Shown: positions 41,884 through 52,351 of the stretch, in pieces
How the letters are laid out: each line of letters opens with the position of its first letter
Position numbering within the stretch: position 1 is the first letter of the stretch
From: Cheiracanthium punctorium
Taxonomy: Eukaryota; Arthropoda; Arachnida; Araneae; Cheiracanthiidae
Assembly: GCA_038373885.1 (NCBI GenBank)
Contig: JAWZYV010013004.1
Location: 147,738-211,737 of the forward strand
Length of the DNA: 64,000 nucleotides
Direction: 5' to 3'
Position numbers and translations under genes: made by a program
The notes under the pieces: model-generated
What the model was told of the DNA's origin: nothing
Seen by the model: the letters and a program-made list of their open reading frames with translations, nothing else
Databases searched by the model: none

Positions 41884-42216
41884 TGAAAACGCCCAACTGG
41901 CATTTGAATTTTACTCAGTTCAAAGTGGGAGAGCAAATAAATCATCCATTCGTTCTAAAACAAACCATTTAATTCAATAACTGACAAGTACAAAGTTTTA
42001 TCCTTTCACAAGAGCCAGGTATCATCACATCTTATATCAAATTCAAATTCACGCATCAAATTCGACCGAAGCACAAGCGGTCACCTCGTAAGCTATACTG
42101 AAAGAAAAAGTGATCATTAATCGTACGCCAAAGCGGCAATCTCGCCAACAGAGCCAAGGGCGATATCTAGCCAAGCCGCTGGCGTGTACCTGTGTTATTC
42201 AGCGAAGGACGGAACA
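41884..42216 (-). repeat. BEL-1 3' LTR
   Basis: 333 bp. On minus starts TGTTCCGTCCTTCGCTGAA and ends GGGCGTTTTCA. Differs from the 5' LTR at about three bases. The polypurine tract CATGGCGGGGGAGGA lies just upstream on minus (42217-42231). Confidence 0.93.
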
Positions 42217-42401
42217 TCCTCCCCCGCCATGGACAAATGGTTCATGAAAACTGAAAAATACAAAAGAATTATTAATACATTAATTAACAATCAATAAAAC
42301 ATAACATTCATCTTAACTCAAAGTTAGTTTAAAACACAGCAATTAAAAGGCAACTTTAAAATTTTAAAATTTTATAAAAATCTAAAACTTCAGTTCAAAG
42401 C

Positions 42402-43235
42402 TCAAACTGAGTTCAGTATAGGGAGCTTGGAAAGTTTTGTAATTGGACGTGTTAGTTCACCAGAAGTTGTTTTAAGTCTCACAACGCGAACTCTATTGTC
42501 CGATCCAGGGAAAACCTCAAGCACACGACCAAGCTTCCATTTAGTTGGAGGTAAATTATCCTCTTTAATCAAACATAAATCTTCAACTGCAATATCCACT
42601 TGAGGAGTCTTCCACTTAGTTCTTTGCTGAAGTTGAGACAAATAATCAGATGACCAACGCTTCCAAAATCCTTGAAGCATTTGCTGAACGAGCTTCCATC
42701 GTCTTAATATTGGTATTTTCTCTTCGGTCAAATTCTGTTCGGGTACAGATGTCAAAGGGGCTCCAATGATGAAGTGCCCGAGTGTAAGTGCACTCAAATC
42801 CGACGGATCAGCTGTTACCGGTCTTAGAGGTCGGGAATTTAAACAAGCTTCAACCTGATGAAGAAGCGTCAGGAACTCCTCGTAGGTAAGAACTTGTGCA
42901 CCCTCCACCCTATTAAGGTGGTGCTTCATCGACTTTACGGCAGCTTCCCCGAGTCCACCGTGATGTGGAGCAGAGGGAGGATTGAAACTCCATTTTATAC
43001 CCTCATCAGCGAGATAGTCGTGAAATTTTTTTCCTTCTCGAATGATGAGATCAAGTTTCTTTAACTCTTTGCTAGCGCCCACAAAATTAGTTCCACAATC
43101 GCTAAAGATGTCTTGTGGTTTCCCTCTTCTCGCTGCGAATCTTCTTAATGATGCAATAAAAGCATCTGATGTCAAATCGCCTACCATTTCAAGATGGACT
43201 GCTTTCGTAGTAAAACATACATATAAGCAAACATA
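42402..43235 (-). pseudogene. pol: BEL-1 integrase catalytic core and C-terminal domain
   Basis: Same frame as the preceding pol block, separated by a TGA near 43234. It contains the integrase core with a metal-binding Asp in DIFSDCGTNFVG and a Glu in GGLGEAAVKSMKHH, then the DUF5641-type C-terminal domain of BEL/Pao integrases (VEDLCLIKEDNLPPTKWKLG). Only the one stop separates it from the upstream frame, so the damage here is small. The first Asp of the triad lies just upstream (VGVDFAGPF). Confidence 0.88.
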
Positions 43236-44762
43236 TCACTTTACAGGACGAAGGCCTCTTCCTCTTCTAATTTGAAAGGGGCCTGCAAAATCCACACCAA
43301 CCTTCAAGAATGTTCTAGAAGGTACTACTCTTGATCGAGGAAGGTCCCCCATTAACTGAGTGGCCATATTCGCTCGATACCTACTACATTTGACACAGCT
43401 CCAAATACATTTTCGAACAACATCTCTAGCATTAATGATCCAATACATTTGCCGACTTGCAGAAAGTAACAATTGTGTTCCGCCGTGTAAATGATTTTCA
43501 TGATAATATCTTACAATTAAGCTTGTAACGTAATGATTTTTCGGTACGATAATCGGATGTTTTTGATTTTCCAAAAATTTAGAGTTCTTTAGCCGCCCTC
43601 CTACCCTCAGTATTCCATTATCGTCCAAAAATGGATTCAATGATATGATTTTGCTGTTTCTACTTATGGGCTTTCTTGAGACCAAGCACTGGATTTCTTC
43701 AGAGAAGTGTTGGCGCTGAACGGCTTTTAATATTACATTAGTTGCATTATCTAATTCATTCGTTGTTAAAAATTTAGCATGAACAGTAGAAGGTTTTCTT
43801 AGAAATCGCAGACACCAAGCGGTTACCCGTTGTAGTTTGTTCCATGAAGAAAACTTCCTCGTAAAATCTTCGATGTTTGATTCTTGCACTACATTCACCA
43901 CAGCATCATTCTGAACCCTTTTTTCGGGAACCAAAACAGAACTGTCAAGCTTAACTTCTGGTGTGAAATTACTCCAACCATTGGAAGGCTGACATAGCCA
44001 ATGCGGACCTCTCCAATATACCTCATCAATTCTTAAAGATTGTGGGCTCATTCCTCTCGTCAATTTATCTGCTCGATTATCTGCACTTTTACAAAAATTC
44101 CAGTTTTCTGGAAGAGTCTTTTCCTGAATTTCAGTGACGCGATTAGAAACAAATGGCTTCCACAGTTTTGCGGTATTCTTGATCCAGTGAAGGCAAATCT
44201 GCGAATTCGACCATAAAAACACGTCGATAGATTTCAGTCCAAAAACATTTCTCAAGTACTTGGCAATTCTGGCTGCGATTACAGCCGCCATGAGCTCAAG
44301 TCGAGGTAGAGTAAGCCTTTTCAAACCAAGATCGTTTAGCCAAATAAATCTCAGAAAATCTCTGTCCTCTTTAGCTATCTGTATTTGGAGAAAAGCCTTT
44401 TCTATGTCACTAACGAAAGCAATTTTATAAAAATGGAACTTTAAAATTATGTCTAATATATTGGGGTTTAGGTTTGGACCCGACAGTAAACATTCATTCA
44501 ACGATTTAGCATCTTTACTTTTCGATGATGCATCAAACACAATTCTAACCTTAGTCGTAAACTTGTCCGCCCTCACCACTAGTCGATGAGGCATGTAGTA
44601 CGTATTTACTTCATTTTCACTGTATTCACATTCCTCAATTATACCCAAATTCAATTGTCCATCCAATATTTCTTTATATTCATTCAGTAGCATAACATCT
44701 TTCATTAGTTTCGATCTTAAACCAAAAAGTCTGTGCCTAGCTTCATCAAAATTGGATTGCAA
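43236..44762 (-). pseudogene. pol: BEL-1 pol: reverse transcriptase with internal deletion, RNase H-like, integrase zinc domain
   Basis: Begins in the N-terminal RT region (ARHRLFGLRSKL, YYMPHRLVVR) and continues through RIVFDASSKS and FVSDIEKAFLQIQI to RDFLRFIWLND. It then jumps to LTLPRLELMAAVIAARIA, which belongs downstream of RNase H in this family. The palm region with the catalytic YVDD and the whole RNase H core are missing, so the enzyme cannot work even if the frame is open. The rest has the integrase zinc-binding region (HENHLHGGTQ, CIWSCVKCSRYRAN) and VGVDFAGPF, and ends at a TGA in the integrase core. Confidence 0.88.
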
Positions 44763-44779
44763 TTCATTTTTTTTTCTCC

Positions 44780-46348
44780 TTACAGCAATCTTGTTTCATA
44801 CCTTCCATTCACAAACTTCAAGTTATTATTAAAGGAAGCAATAACATCTAAATCACTTTGCGAAAATGATTCATTTTTATCGTCGGAAATTCCCAAAGTT
44901 TCTAATTTCCAAAAGCGTTCCAAATTAAAGTTTTCTCCCTCACCCCCACATGATACAAAATGTGAATTAATGATTTTACTATTTTCAGAATTTGTTTTTC
45001 CGACAATCGTATATCCAAAAACTGTATTAGCAACATACAATTTGTCATTAATTTCTTCGACTATGCCTCTTTGAACAGTCCAGAAATAATCTACACCAAG
45101 CAAAATGCTGATTTCTGATTCATGCGGGGAGGGGTCTGCCAGCGTCCAGTCTTTCTTTTCTATATATTTCTTAATCGCTTGATCGCATCTAGGAGCTCTT
45201 AAGGCTGTGGCACTAATCAAATCGGTACCTAGTACTTCAACAAAAATATAGCGACGAGGATTCAGATTGCTTCGCAGTTTAACTCTAAAAACATCGTATT
45301 CCTCTTCACGTCCTTGACTGATACCAAAAGCGAAGATTGTTAAATGTGCTCTTCTCAAAACAGGTAGTCTCAATTCACGTGCTAAATCCCTCGTTATAAA
45401 ACTCTTCTCACTTCCCGAATCAAGTAATAACCTTACACATTTTGCTACTGAATTGGACTGTGCAGTGACACTACAAGTTTGCAGTAAAACAGCATGTTTA
45501 GCATCCATCAAGTCGCAATGTGAATTAGAAACAATAGTTTGACTATCCGTTACCTCAGCCTTTACGGGGGTTTTAGAACAAAATAATTTATTATGGTCAG
45601 TACCTCCACATTTTCCACAGGTTTGTAGCTTGCTCAAACATGCAGAAGATAAGTGAGATCTTAAGAAGCATTTATAACACCTTCCTTCCCTTTTTAATTT
45701 CTGTCTCTTCTTTTCATCACTAAAATTAGCACACTCATTAGAAGAATGTTGATTATTTTTACAAAAGACGCAATAAGATTTAAAATTAGCATTTAAAGTG
45801 TTTGCGTAACTTGGTTTATTCAAATATTTTCGATTACGATTTTCTGCTTGACCACTAAACCCAGTTGATGAATTTCTGCTGTTATCAGCATTAGTTATCG
45901 ACAAAGTTCTTTCTCTGCATTCTATTTCACATTTGATAAAATAAATCAATGCAGTTACATCGGAATCCTCCTTTGAATTCCGCTTCCTATAGTATTCAAG
46001 AACTAAATCATGTGGTAACAATTTCAACAAAATAGGATTCAATAAATGACTGTAAGAGCCCGAAGTTACTCCTAAATTACTTAAACTACGAATGTTAACC
46101 TCAACTAAATCATACAAGTTCTTCAAAGCGCACAAGTTTGAAGAGCTTTTAACTGGATGAATGCTTAAAAGCTTGTTCATATGGTCATTAATGATTATGT
46201 CAGTTTTGCCAAATCTTTCCTCTAAAAGCTTCATACATGTGTCATAATTTTCCTCTGTCAGTGGAAAACCCTCAACAATTTTGTATGCCGGTCCCGTCAA
46301 AAGCGATTCCAAATACGCAAATTTCTCAATTTTTGATAATGATATATT
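44780..46348 (-). pseudogene. gag-pro: BEL-1 gag C-terminal part and protease
   Basis: Starts within gag after the 8-bp duplication of the inserted element. It contains the DUF1759 capsid-like region (LLTGPAYKIVEGFPLT), zinc-knuckle motifs (CVFCKNNQHSSNEC, CYKCFLRSHLSSAC, CGKCGGTDHNKLFC) and the aspartic protease with LLLDSGSEKSFI (DSG active site, DUF1758). The frame ends at 44780 and RT resumes in another frame after an A-run near 44766-44774, a frameshift in a homopolymer. The protease would mature the Gag-Pol chain in a capsid; here the chain is cut upstream by the insertion. Confidence 0.87.
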
Positions 46349-47640
46349 GGGAGTAATTCAGTTACCGGGTGTCGCCTATTTTTGCGACTTTTTTTTCTCG
46401 CCAACACCCGCTACTTGGCGCTTTTTTTTTTCGCCAAATTTTTCACGTGTGAAACACCATTTTAGAATACGATAAAATAATACAACATGTTGAGCACCGT
46501 CAAGAAATACAAATTACTTTAACACATTAAAATTCCACAGATATTCCACTTAAAAAAAACAATAAAACAAAATACACCATCCATACTTAACACTAAAAAT
46601 TGTCAGCAAATTCAGTAACAGGCAATTCAAAATGAGCAAACAGTAAACCACTTTTAACTAAAAAAATTTCAGAATATTAAGCAATCTAGTTCTACAGCTA
46701 TGTAAACTATGCAACCAGTGGACCGTTTTTAACTAAAAAAACCTCAGTGGATTCAGCAACCTAGTTGTACAGCTATGTAAACTATGCAACCAGTGGACCG
46801 TTTTTAACTAAAAAAACCTCAGTGGATTCAGCAACCTAGTTGTACAGCTATGTAAACTCGGCAACCAGTGGTCCGTTTTTAACTAAAAAAACCTCAGTGG
46901 ATTCAGCAACCTAGTTGTACAGCTATGTAAACTCGGCAACCAGTGGTCCGTTTTTAACTAAAAAAACCTCAGTGGATTCACCAACCTAGTTGTACAGCTA
47001 TGTAAACTAGGCAACCAGTAAACCGTTTTTAACTAAAAGAACAACAGTGAATTAAGCAACCTAGTCATACAGCTAATGTAAACTGGGCAAACACAGGCCC
47101 GTTTTCAACTCAAAACAACATCGGTGGATTAAATAACCTACTTATACACATTTACAATTCACATTGAAAACCTTAAACAATTGCAAAAATTCTTTAAAAA
47201 AAACACTTACCTTTATCTAAAGAAACTCCTGAAAAATATCCAAAACGCACAACAGCTAATAACATAACACGAAAACGCTTTCTTTTACTAACTAACCACA
47301 AAACCAACATATACTAACCACATACCAAACACCAATAACACAAAACAAGAACTGACTCACCGATTTCAAATTTCCTCGTTTTAAAATCTCGGTTTACCGA
47401 TTACAGTTAAATTGCCTTAACCAATCACAAAATCCCTTTACCAAACATCCTGGTATCGTTTAATGAACCCACCGAGCGTTTTTTCATCAAACTACAGCAT
47501 CATCCAACACCTCAACTCAATCTACACAGGTTACAACAGACATCTGACTCTAAGGCTAAAGTAAACAAACTTTCGACCAAACTCCAAGCTTGGCGACACA
47601 TCGGCGCTTGGCGAGGACACCCGGTAACTGAATTTCCCCC
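46349..47640. mobile_element. GGG-ended DNA element in BEL-1 gag, 1.29 kb
   Basis: Identical 8-bp GATATATT flanks it (46341-46348 and 47641-47648). The ends are 25-bp inverted repeats with two mismatches, starting GGGAGTAATTCAGTTACC and GGGGGAAATTCAGTTACC. It has no transposase. The interior holds GCGACTTTTTTTTCTCGCC-type hairpins and a 75-bp tandem array. It interrupts the BEL gag frame, and removing it with one 8-mer restores continuity. Superfamily uncertain. Confidence 0.85.
46647..47115. repeat. Tandem array of 75-bp units
   Basis: Six to seven units with starts near 46647, 46721, 46796, 46870, 46945, 47020 and 47096, each containing CCGTTTTTAACTAAAAAAAC, AGCAACCTAGTTGTACAGCT and ATGTAAACT. 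The central four units are almost identical; the outer ones are diverged, as expected of unequal crossing-over. Confidence 0.85.
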
Positions 47641-47648
47641 GATATATT

Positions 47649-48140
47649 TTTATGAATAGACGTATCAAAGCAGTTATAAAACTCAAGCCAGTTTTCTACG
47701 TTACCAGAAAATTTCGGAATGTTCAGCTTCGGCAGTTTCATTGATGAACAAGAATTTACCTCTACATTGCCGGCAAAGCATTTAACATTACCTACACTCG
47801 TAGCTGAACCAGTTTTCAGATCAATCAGACCATCTGCATTACACTTACGTAGCCTTAACTTTATTTTGTACTTAGCAGATAATATTTTTTCATTATAACT
47901 ATCAGTGGACAAAATGTCCTTCTCAAATTCCTTTTCATCAGTTAACTGAGCTTCAATTTCAGAATTTAAATGCTTCAAAGCACCCTCTCTCACAATAATT
48001 CCTTCATTTATTTCTAATAATTCATCAATTTTAGTATTTTCAATTTCCTCAGATAGAAGACCTTCTAATTTATTTATTAACTTCGTAAGAGCAGTTCGCT
48101 TCACAGTACGTTTAGCTTTAAGCTTCTCAACTGTTTCCAT
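47649..48140 (-). pseudogene. gag: BEL-1 gag N-terminal part
   Basis: Starts with METVEKLKAKRTVKRTALTK, a coiled-coil-like Lys/Glu-rich N-terminus common in BEL/Pao gag, and continues to KLPKLNIPKFSGNVENWLEF, the conserved start of the capsid region. The frame then enters the inserted GGG-ended element; the last real gag residues are at IHKNI. The ATG lies about 100 bp downstream of the primer-binding site. Confidence 0.85.
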
Positions 48141-48238
48141 ATTATACCGAAAGTCAATTCAAATTCAAATGAAGTTATAAAAGTTCAGCTCACCTTTTTC
48201 ATGTAGGCAAAAGGAATTTCAAGGTTTCAAGTACACAC

Positions 48239-48260
48239 TATATCCCGGGTTTCGGCACCA
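48239..48260 (-). other. BEL-1 primer-binding site
   Basis: On minus, TGGTGCCGAAACCCGGGATA directly follows the 5' LTR. It matches the TGGTGCCGAAAC-type primer site used by many BEL/Pao elements; the exact tRNA primer is not determined. Confidence 0.8.
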
Positions 48261-48593
48261 TGAAAACGCCCAACTGGCATTTGAATTTTACTCAGTTCAA
48301 AGTGGGAGAGCAAATAAATCATCCATTCATTCTAAAACAAACCATTTAATTCAATAACTGACAAGTACAAAGTTTTATCCTTTCACAAGAGCCAGGTATC
48401 ATCACATCTTATATTAAATTCAAATTCACGCATCAAATTCGACCGAAGCACAAGCGGTCACCTCGTAAGCTATACTGAAAGAAAAAGTGATCATTAATCG
48501 TACGCCAAAGCGGCAATCTCGCCAACAGAGCCAAGGGCGATATCTAGCCAAGCCACTGGCGTGTACCTGTGTTATTCAGCGAAGGACGGAACA
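48261..48593 (-). repeat. BEL-1 5' LTR
   Basis: Nearly identical to 41884-42216, 333 bp. It should contain the promoter and polyadenylation signals, which I did not define. Next to it, ATACC overlaps the Gypsy-2 target duplication (48597-48601). Confidence 0.93.
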
Positions 48594-48601
48594 ATACCTG
48601 T

Positions 48602-48755
48602 TGTAATAATATTAGAATTAACTGTGATACTAACTGTACCTAAGATTAACTGTAACCCACCGTTTAACTGTACAATAATAATATCTGTTTGTTTACTCTC
48701 GTATATTTTGCTCACTGTGCATTTCTGGCTTAACGACATTATAATTAATGTTATA
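48602..48755 (+). repeat. Gypsy-2 5' LTR
   Basis: Starts TGTAATAATATTAGAATT and ends TTAATGTTATA, immediately before the primer-binding site. 13 bp shorter than the 3' LTR (missing GTCCGTGATTTTG or equivalent), plus about five substitutions, so it is older than BEL-1. Confidence 0.9.
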
Positions 48756-48772
48756 TGGTGCCGAAACTATTT
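48756..48772 (+). other. Gypsy-2 primer-binding site
   Basis: TGGTGCCGAAAC right after the LTR. The same 12-mer begins the BEL-1 site, but Gypsy-2 diverges after it (TATTTTATTCTG), so pairing to the primer tRNA is shorter. Confidence 0.65.
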
Positions 48773-48806
48773 TATTCTGAAACTTAACATTAAGTATTAA
48801 AAGAAA

Positions 48807-49742
48807 ATGCCAGTAGACCACAGAGCAAATAGCACCGCGATAAACACGAGAGCACCGAATCCGCTAAGCTTAAACGGCGGTAGCGAACCATCCAAAGCAT
48901 GGAAGGATTGGTACCAACAATTTCTTTGGTACGCCACTGTAATCGACTTGGAAAACAAAGATGAAAAAGTGAAGATTACTGTCTTTATGTTCTCTTTGGG
49001 TTCCGATGCAATCAGTATATACAACACGTTCGGTGAAGAAAAGAAAACTACGTTGAAGCTCCTGACAGAGACATTCGAAAATTACTTTACTCCGAAAGTC
49101 AACGTAACGTACGAGAGATTCGTTTTTAACAAGGTGGTGCAAGGCGAACACGTTAAATTCGAAAAATTTTTTACGGAACTACTAAATAAAAGTAAGTCAT
49201 GTGACTTTGGAAGTCTACGCGATAGTTTAGTGACTGATCGAATAGTGATCGGCGTTCATAACGATATGGATCGCGAAAAGCTTCTGGCAGAAGATGACTT
49301 AAACCTGGATAAAGCCGTAAAAATCTGCAGGGCTGGTGAATTAGCAAGATCACAGATGACTGTCATCAAAGAACAACCGCTGAAAATCGAATCTGTTAAG
49401 AAGACGCTAAATCGAAACGCGAACCAAAACTATCGAAAGAGTAAACAAGAAGTAAACAACGGAAAATCGTGTACAAGGTGTGGAACGGTGCACAAGAAAG
49501 CAGAGTGTTTGGCATACAATAAAGAGTGTCACAAATGTCATTTAAAGGGTCATTTTGCTAAATTCTGTAAATCCAAGCGTGTGGTAGCTACAGTTACTAA
49601 TCAAGATGAATCAAGTGGAAACCAAAACACTTTCGTAATCAGCAGCATTACAGATGAACCTAGTATACTGACAGATTGGTTCGAAAGTGTCGAATTCGAG
49701 AACAAGTTTAAAGGTACATTTAAATTAGATACAGGTGCCCAG
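48807..49742 (+). pseudogene. gag: Gypsy-2 gag and start of protease
   Basis: The ATG follows the primer site by about 40 bp. The capsid-like region contains WYQQFLWYATVIDLENKDEK and ERFVFNKVVQGEHVKFEKFF. Two CCHC-type knuckles follow (CTRCGTVHKKAEC and CHKCHLKGHFAKFC), then the protease active site LDTGAQ at the insertion point. The frame is open to the point where the MITE begins. Gag would form the particle that packages the RNA and the pol enzymes. Confidence 0.87.
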
Positions 49743-50262
49743 CAAGGGCGGTTCTAGAGTTGCAGTTTGGGAGGGGTAATGATATTTTATAATTTTAAAT
49801 AAACTCAGTGCCTCGGAGAAGGATTGTCTACTGAGGGGGGGGGGCGCACAATAGAAAGGGGACCCTTCTGACTGCACAATACACTTCATATATGTAAACT
49901 AGCTGAAGCAGCCGTTCTTCGCACGGAATGAATATTGTCAAAACCAACAAATACAAATGAAAATAAGTAAATAAATATCAAACAAATTTTGGTTATATAT
50001 TTAATCGCCTACAAAAATTGTTTTAGAATATTCTTCAGGCATAGTCTAACTATACTTGATTTTTTTTTAAATTCTGTTTGGAATGTGCATCATATTCCCC
50101 GCGTATTTGTCCTTTTGTTCTTCAAAACTGAAATCTATGTTAAAAGCGCCTAATCCCCGCCAGGCATATTCTAACTATACTTCACCTTTATTTACTCGAA
50201 TACAGACACCAATATCCCAATTAAATAAACAATAGGGTTAGGCAATCTTTCGACAAAGATGG

Positions 50263-50495
50263 TTGTGTTTTGTTGTATTGTGGATTACCGCCGATTAACA
50301 CGTGGGCTCTAGGCCGAGTGATAAGGTGCTCTCCGTGGGGGTCTTTCTAAGGGGTCCTAACCTGTATTTACGCTAAGTTCCAGAGGAAACCATGGAAAAT
50401 TCCGAACGGTTAAGTCGGCGGACGTGACCTGGTTTTGATCAGGCATCTTCCGTCTCCCAGCGCAGCGTGTTATGCGCTTGGCCACTGGTGGGGCA
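50263..50495 (-). repeat. SINE1 inside Helitron-like element 2, with target duplication
   Basis: Flanked by TCGACAAAGATGG (50250-50262) and CTCGACAAAGATCG (50496-50509). On minus it starts GCCCCACCAGTGGCCAAGCG, with CTGGGAGACGGAAGATGCC, TAACCGTTCGGAA and GTTAGGACCCCTTAGAAAGA, and ends in ACAACAAAACACAA. The same insertion, with the same duplication, is in Helitron-like element 3, so it preceded the spread of the element. Confidence 0.8.
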
Positions 50496-50739
50496 CTCGA
50501 CAAAGATCGAAGATATCGCTTCGGGGACTTATTTCTTTTATGCCAATTTCTTGATACATCAAAACTGGCAAACCTTGAGGTTTTTTCTTGTTTGATCTGG
50601 CAACCCTTGAAACTTGATTCGCCCTTTCGGTAGACAAAAATCTTTGTCCTGGAATTAACAGCACTCAAAAGCTAAATATTCCGTAAAAAAACACCTTTTT
50701 TGTCAACTTACCCTTTATAATAGTCGATTTTTTTTTTAA

Positions 50740-51960
50740 TTGAAAAAGATTTTCATGAATTTGTGTTCGTTACATTTTAATGCAAGATTTTTATGGCTAT
50801 CTCCATTTTCCTTCGATATATGAAGACAATGAAAATAACGCTTTAGCTCCTCACAACAGTTTGAACTCTAAAAAACTCTCAAAATGACTGTTATGCATTC
50901 GTGTTAGCTACATTTTAAAGCAAGAATTTTGTGGTTATCTCTTTTTGCCTTTGAGATATGATGGAAAATTTGTAAACAACATTTTGACCCCCCTTATCCC
51001 CGTTATGATGCGAATTCTAAAAAAACCTGAAAATGATTTCAAGGCATTTGTGTTCACTCTATTTTTAAGCAAGAATTTTAGGCTATCTCTTCTTCCTCTG
51101 ACATATGAAGGGAAATGTGAAAAGAATGTCAGAGAGCGTTTTGGCCCCTTACACCCGTTTGGGTGCGAATTCTAAAACACCCTGAAACTGATTTTTAGGC
51201 ATCCCTGTTCGCTACATTCTAAAGGAAGAAGTTTATGACTATCTCTATTTCCCTTTGAGATATGATGGCAAATTCGAAAATAACGTTTTGCTCCCTTATC
51301 CCCCTTTTCATGCGCATTCGAAAGAACCCAGAAAACGAATTTTAAGTATTTGTATTCCCTATACCTTTAAGCAAGAATTTTAAAGCTATCCCTTTTTTCC
51401 TCTCACATATCGAGAGAAATGTGAAAAGAATGTTTTGGACCCTTACCCCAGTTTGGATACGAATTTTAAAACCCTGAGAGTAATTTTGGGTGTTGCTGTT
51501 AGTTGCATTTTAAAACAAGAATTTTACGGCCATCTCTTTTTTCCTCTGAGATATGAAAGGAAATGTAAAATAACGTTTCGGCCCCTTACGCCTGTTTGGG
51601 TGAGAATTCTAAAAAACCCTGAAAACGACTTTTAGGTATCTGTGTTAGTTATATTTTAAAGCAAGAATTTTACGGTTGTCTCCTTTTTCCTCTGAGATAT
51701 GAAGAGAAACGTGAAAAGTAAGGGCGTAAGGGGCCGAAATGTTAAAGAACGTTTCGGCCCGTTTGGGTGCGAATTCTAAAAAACCCTGAAAATAACTTTT
51801 AGGTATTTGTGTTGTTACATTTTAAAGCAAGAATTGTACGGCTATCTCTTTTTAACCCTGAGTTATGAAGGGAAGCGTGAAAAGAACGTTTTGGGCCGCC
51901 ATCCCCGTCTGGGTTCGATTTTTTAAAAATCGCTTCTTAAATGATGCCGAGCACAAAAGC
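50740..51960. repeat. Tandem units (~170-210 bp) in Helitron-like element 2
   Basis: Recurring words: ACATTTTAAAGCAAGAATTT, GGCTATCTCTTTTTCCTCTG, GAGATATGAAGGGAAA and GGGTGCGAATTCTAAAAAAC, repeated about seven times with drift. Open frames across them are by-products of the repeats. The array is also in element 3, inverted. Confidence 0.75.
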
Positions 51961-52351
51961 TATAAGCTCCTAAAATTTCATGTCTGTAGTTCCAGCAGAT
52001 TTGGCTGGGCGATGATCGTCAGTCAGTCAGTCAGTCAGGACATCTTCCTTTATATATAGATATAGAATGTTTAATTAATCATCAAATGTGAAAGAAATGT
52101 TTAATTAATCACATAATTAATGAAGTATGTAAATACCGAAAATAATAACCTTGCATCTTTACCCCCCGACGATCAAACTTATTGCTATATTTGAAGAGTT
52201 GGAATCCTATGTTTGCCAGTAGATAGTGTTATTTGTTTATTTCACAACAGCGAATTCAACATGCAGAATTATTTTTCACTTTCGTTTTCAAAATCCTGGG
52301 AGGGGTAATTACCCCCATTACCCCCCCCGTCCCCCCGTAAAACCGTCAATG

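Larger units (their letters stand above)
41884..48593 (-). mobile_element. BEL-1: BEL/Pao LTR retrotransposon
   Basis: Two 333-bp LTRs (41884-42216 and 48261-48593), each TG...CA on minus, flanked by identical 5-bp ATACC (41879-41883 and 48594-48598). On minus, the primer-binding site TGGTGCCGAAACCCGGGATA follows the 5' LTR and a G-rich polypurine tract precedes the 3' LTR. I count about three differences between the LTRs, so the insertion is recent. Gag, protease, a shortened reverse transcriptase, RNase H-like region and integrase are present, but a frameshift, a stop, an internal deletion and a 1.3-kb insertion inactivate it. Confidence 0.95.
49899..52060 (-). mobile_element. Helitron-like element 2
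   Basis: On minus it begins TCTATATATA after an A and ends with hairpin CCGT-GCGAAGA-ACGG, a short spacer and CTAG before a T. The 34692 MITE gives the empty site and shows a clean insertion without duplication. The interior has about seven diverged ~170-210-bp repeat units (50740-51960) and a SINE1 (50263-50495). No replication or helicase protein was seen. Confidence 0.65.
49743..52351. mobile_element. hAT-like MITE in Gypsy-2 protease, holding a Helitron-like element
   Basis: Ends CAAGGGCGGTTCTA and TAAAACCGTCAATG match the family at 34692-35126. About 450 bp belong to the MITE (49743-49898 and 52061-52351); the rest is the nested Helitron-like element. The flanking 8-mers GTGCCCAG and GTGCAATG agree at only 5 of 8, so the duplication is blurred. 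The pol frame continues right after it. Confidence 0.78.

Noticed and set aside
50740..51960. CRISPR-like or coding repeat array
   Set aside because: The units are long, diverged and contiguous, without short direct repeats and unique spacers, and the sequence is eukaryotic. Open frames are artefacts of the repeats.
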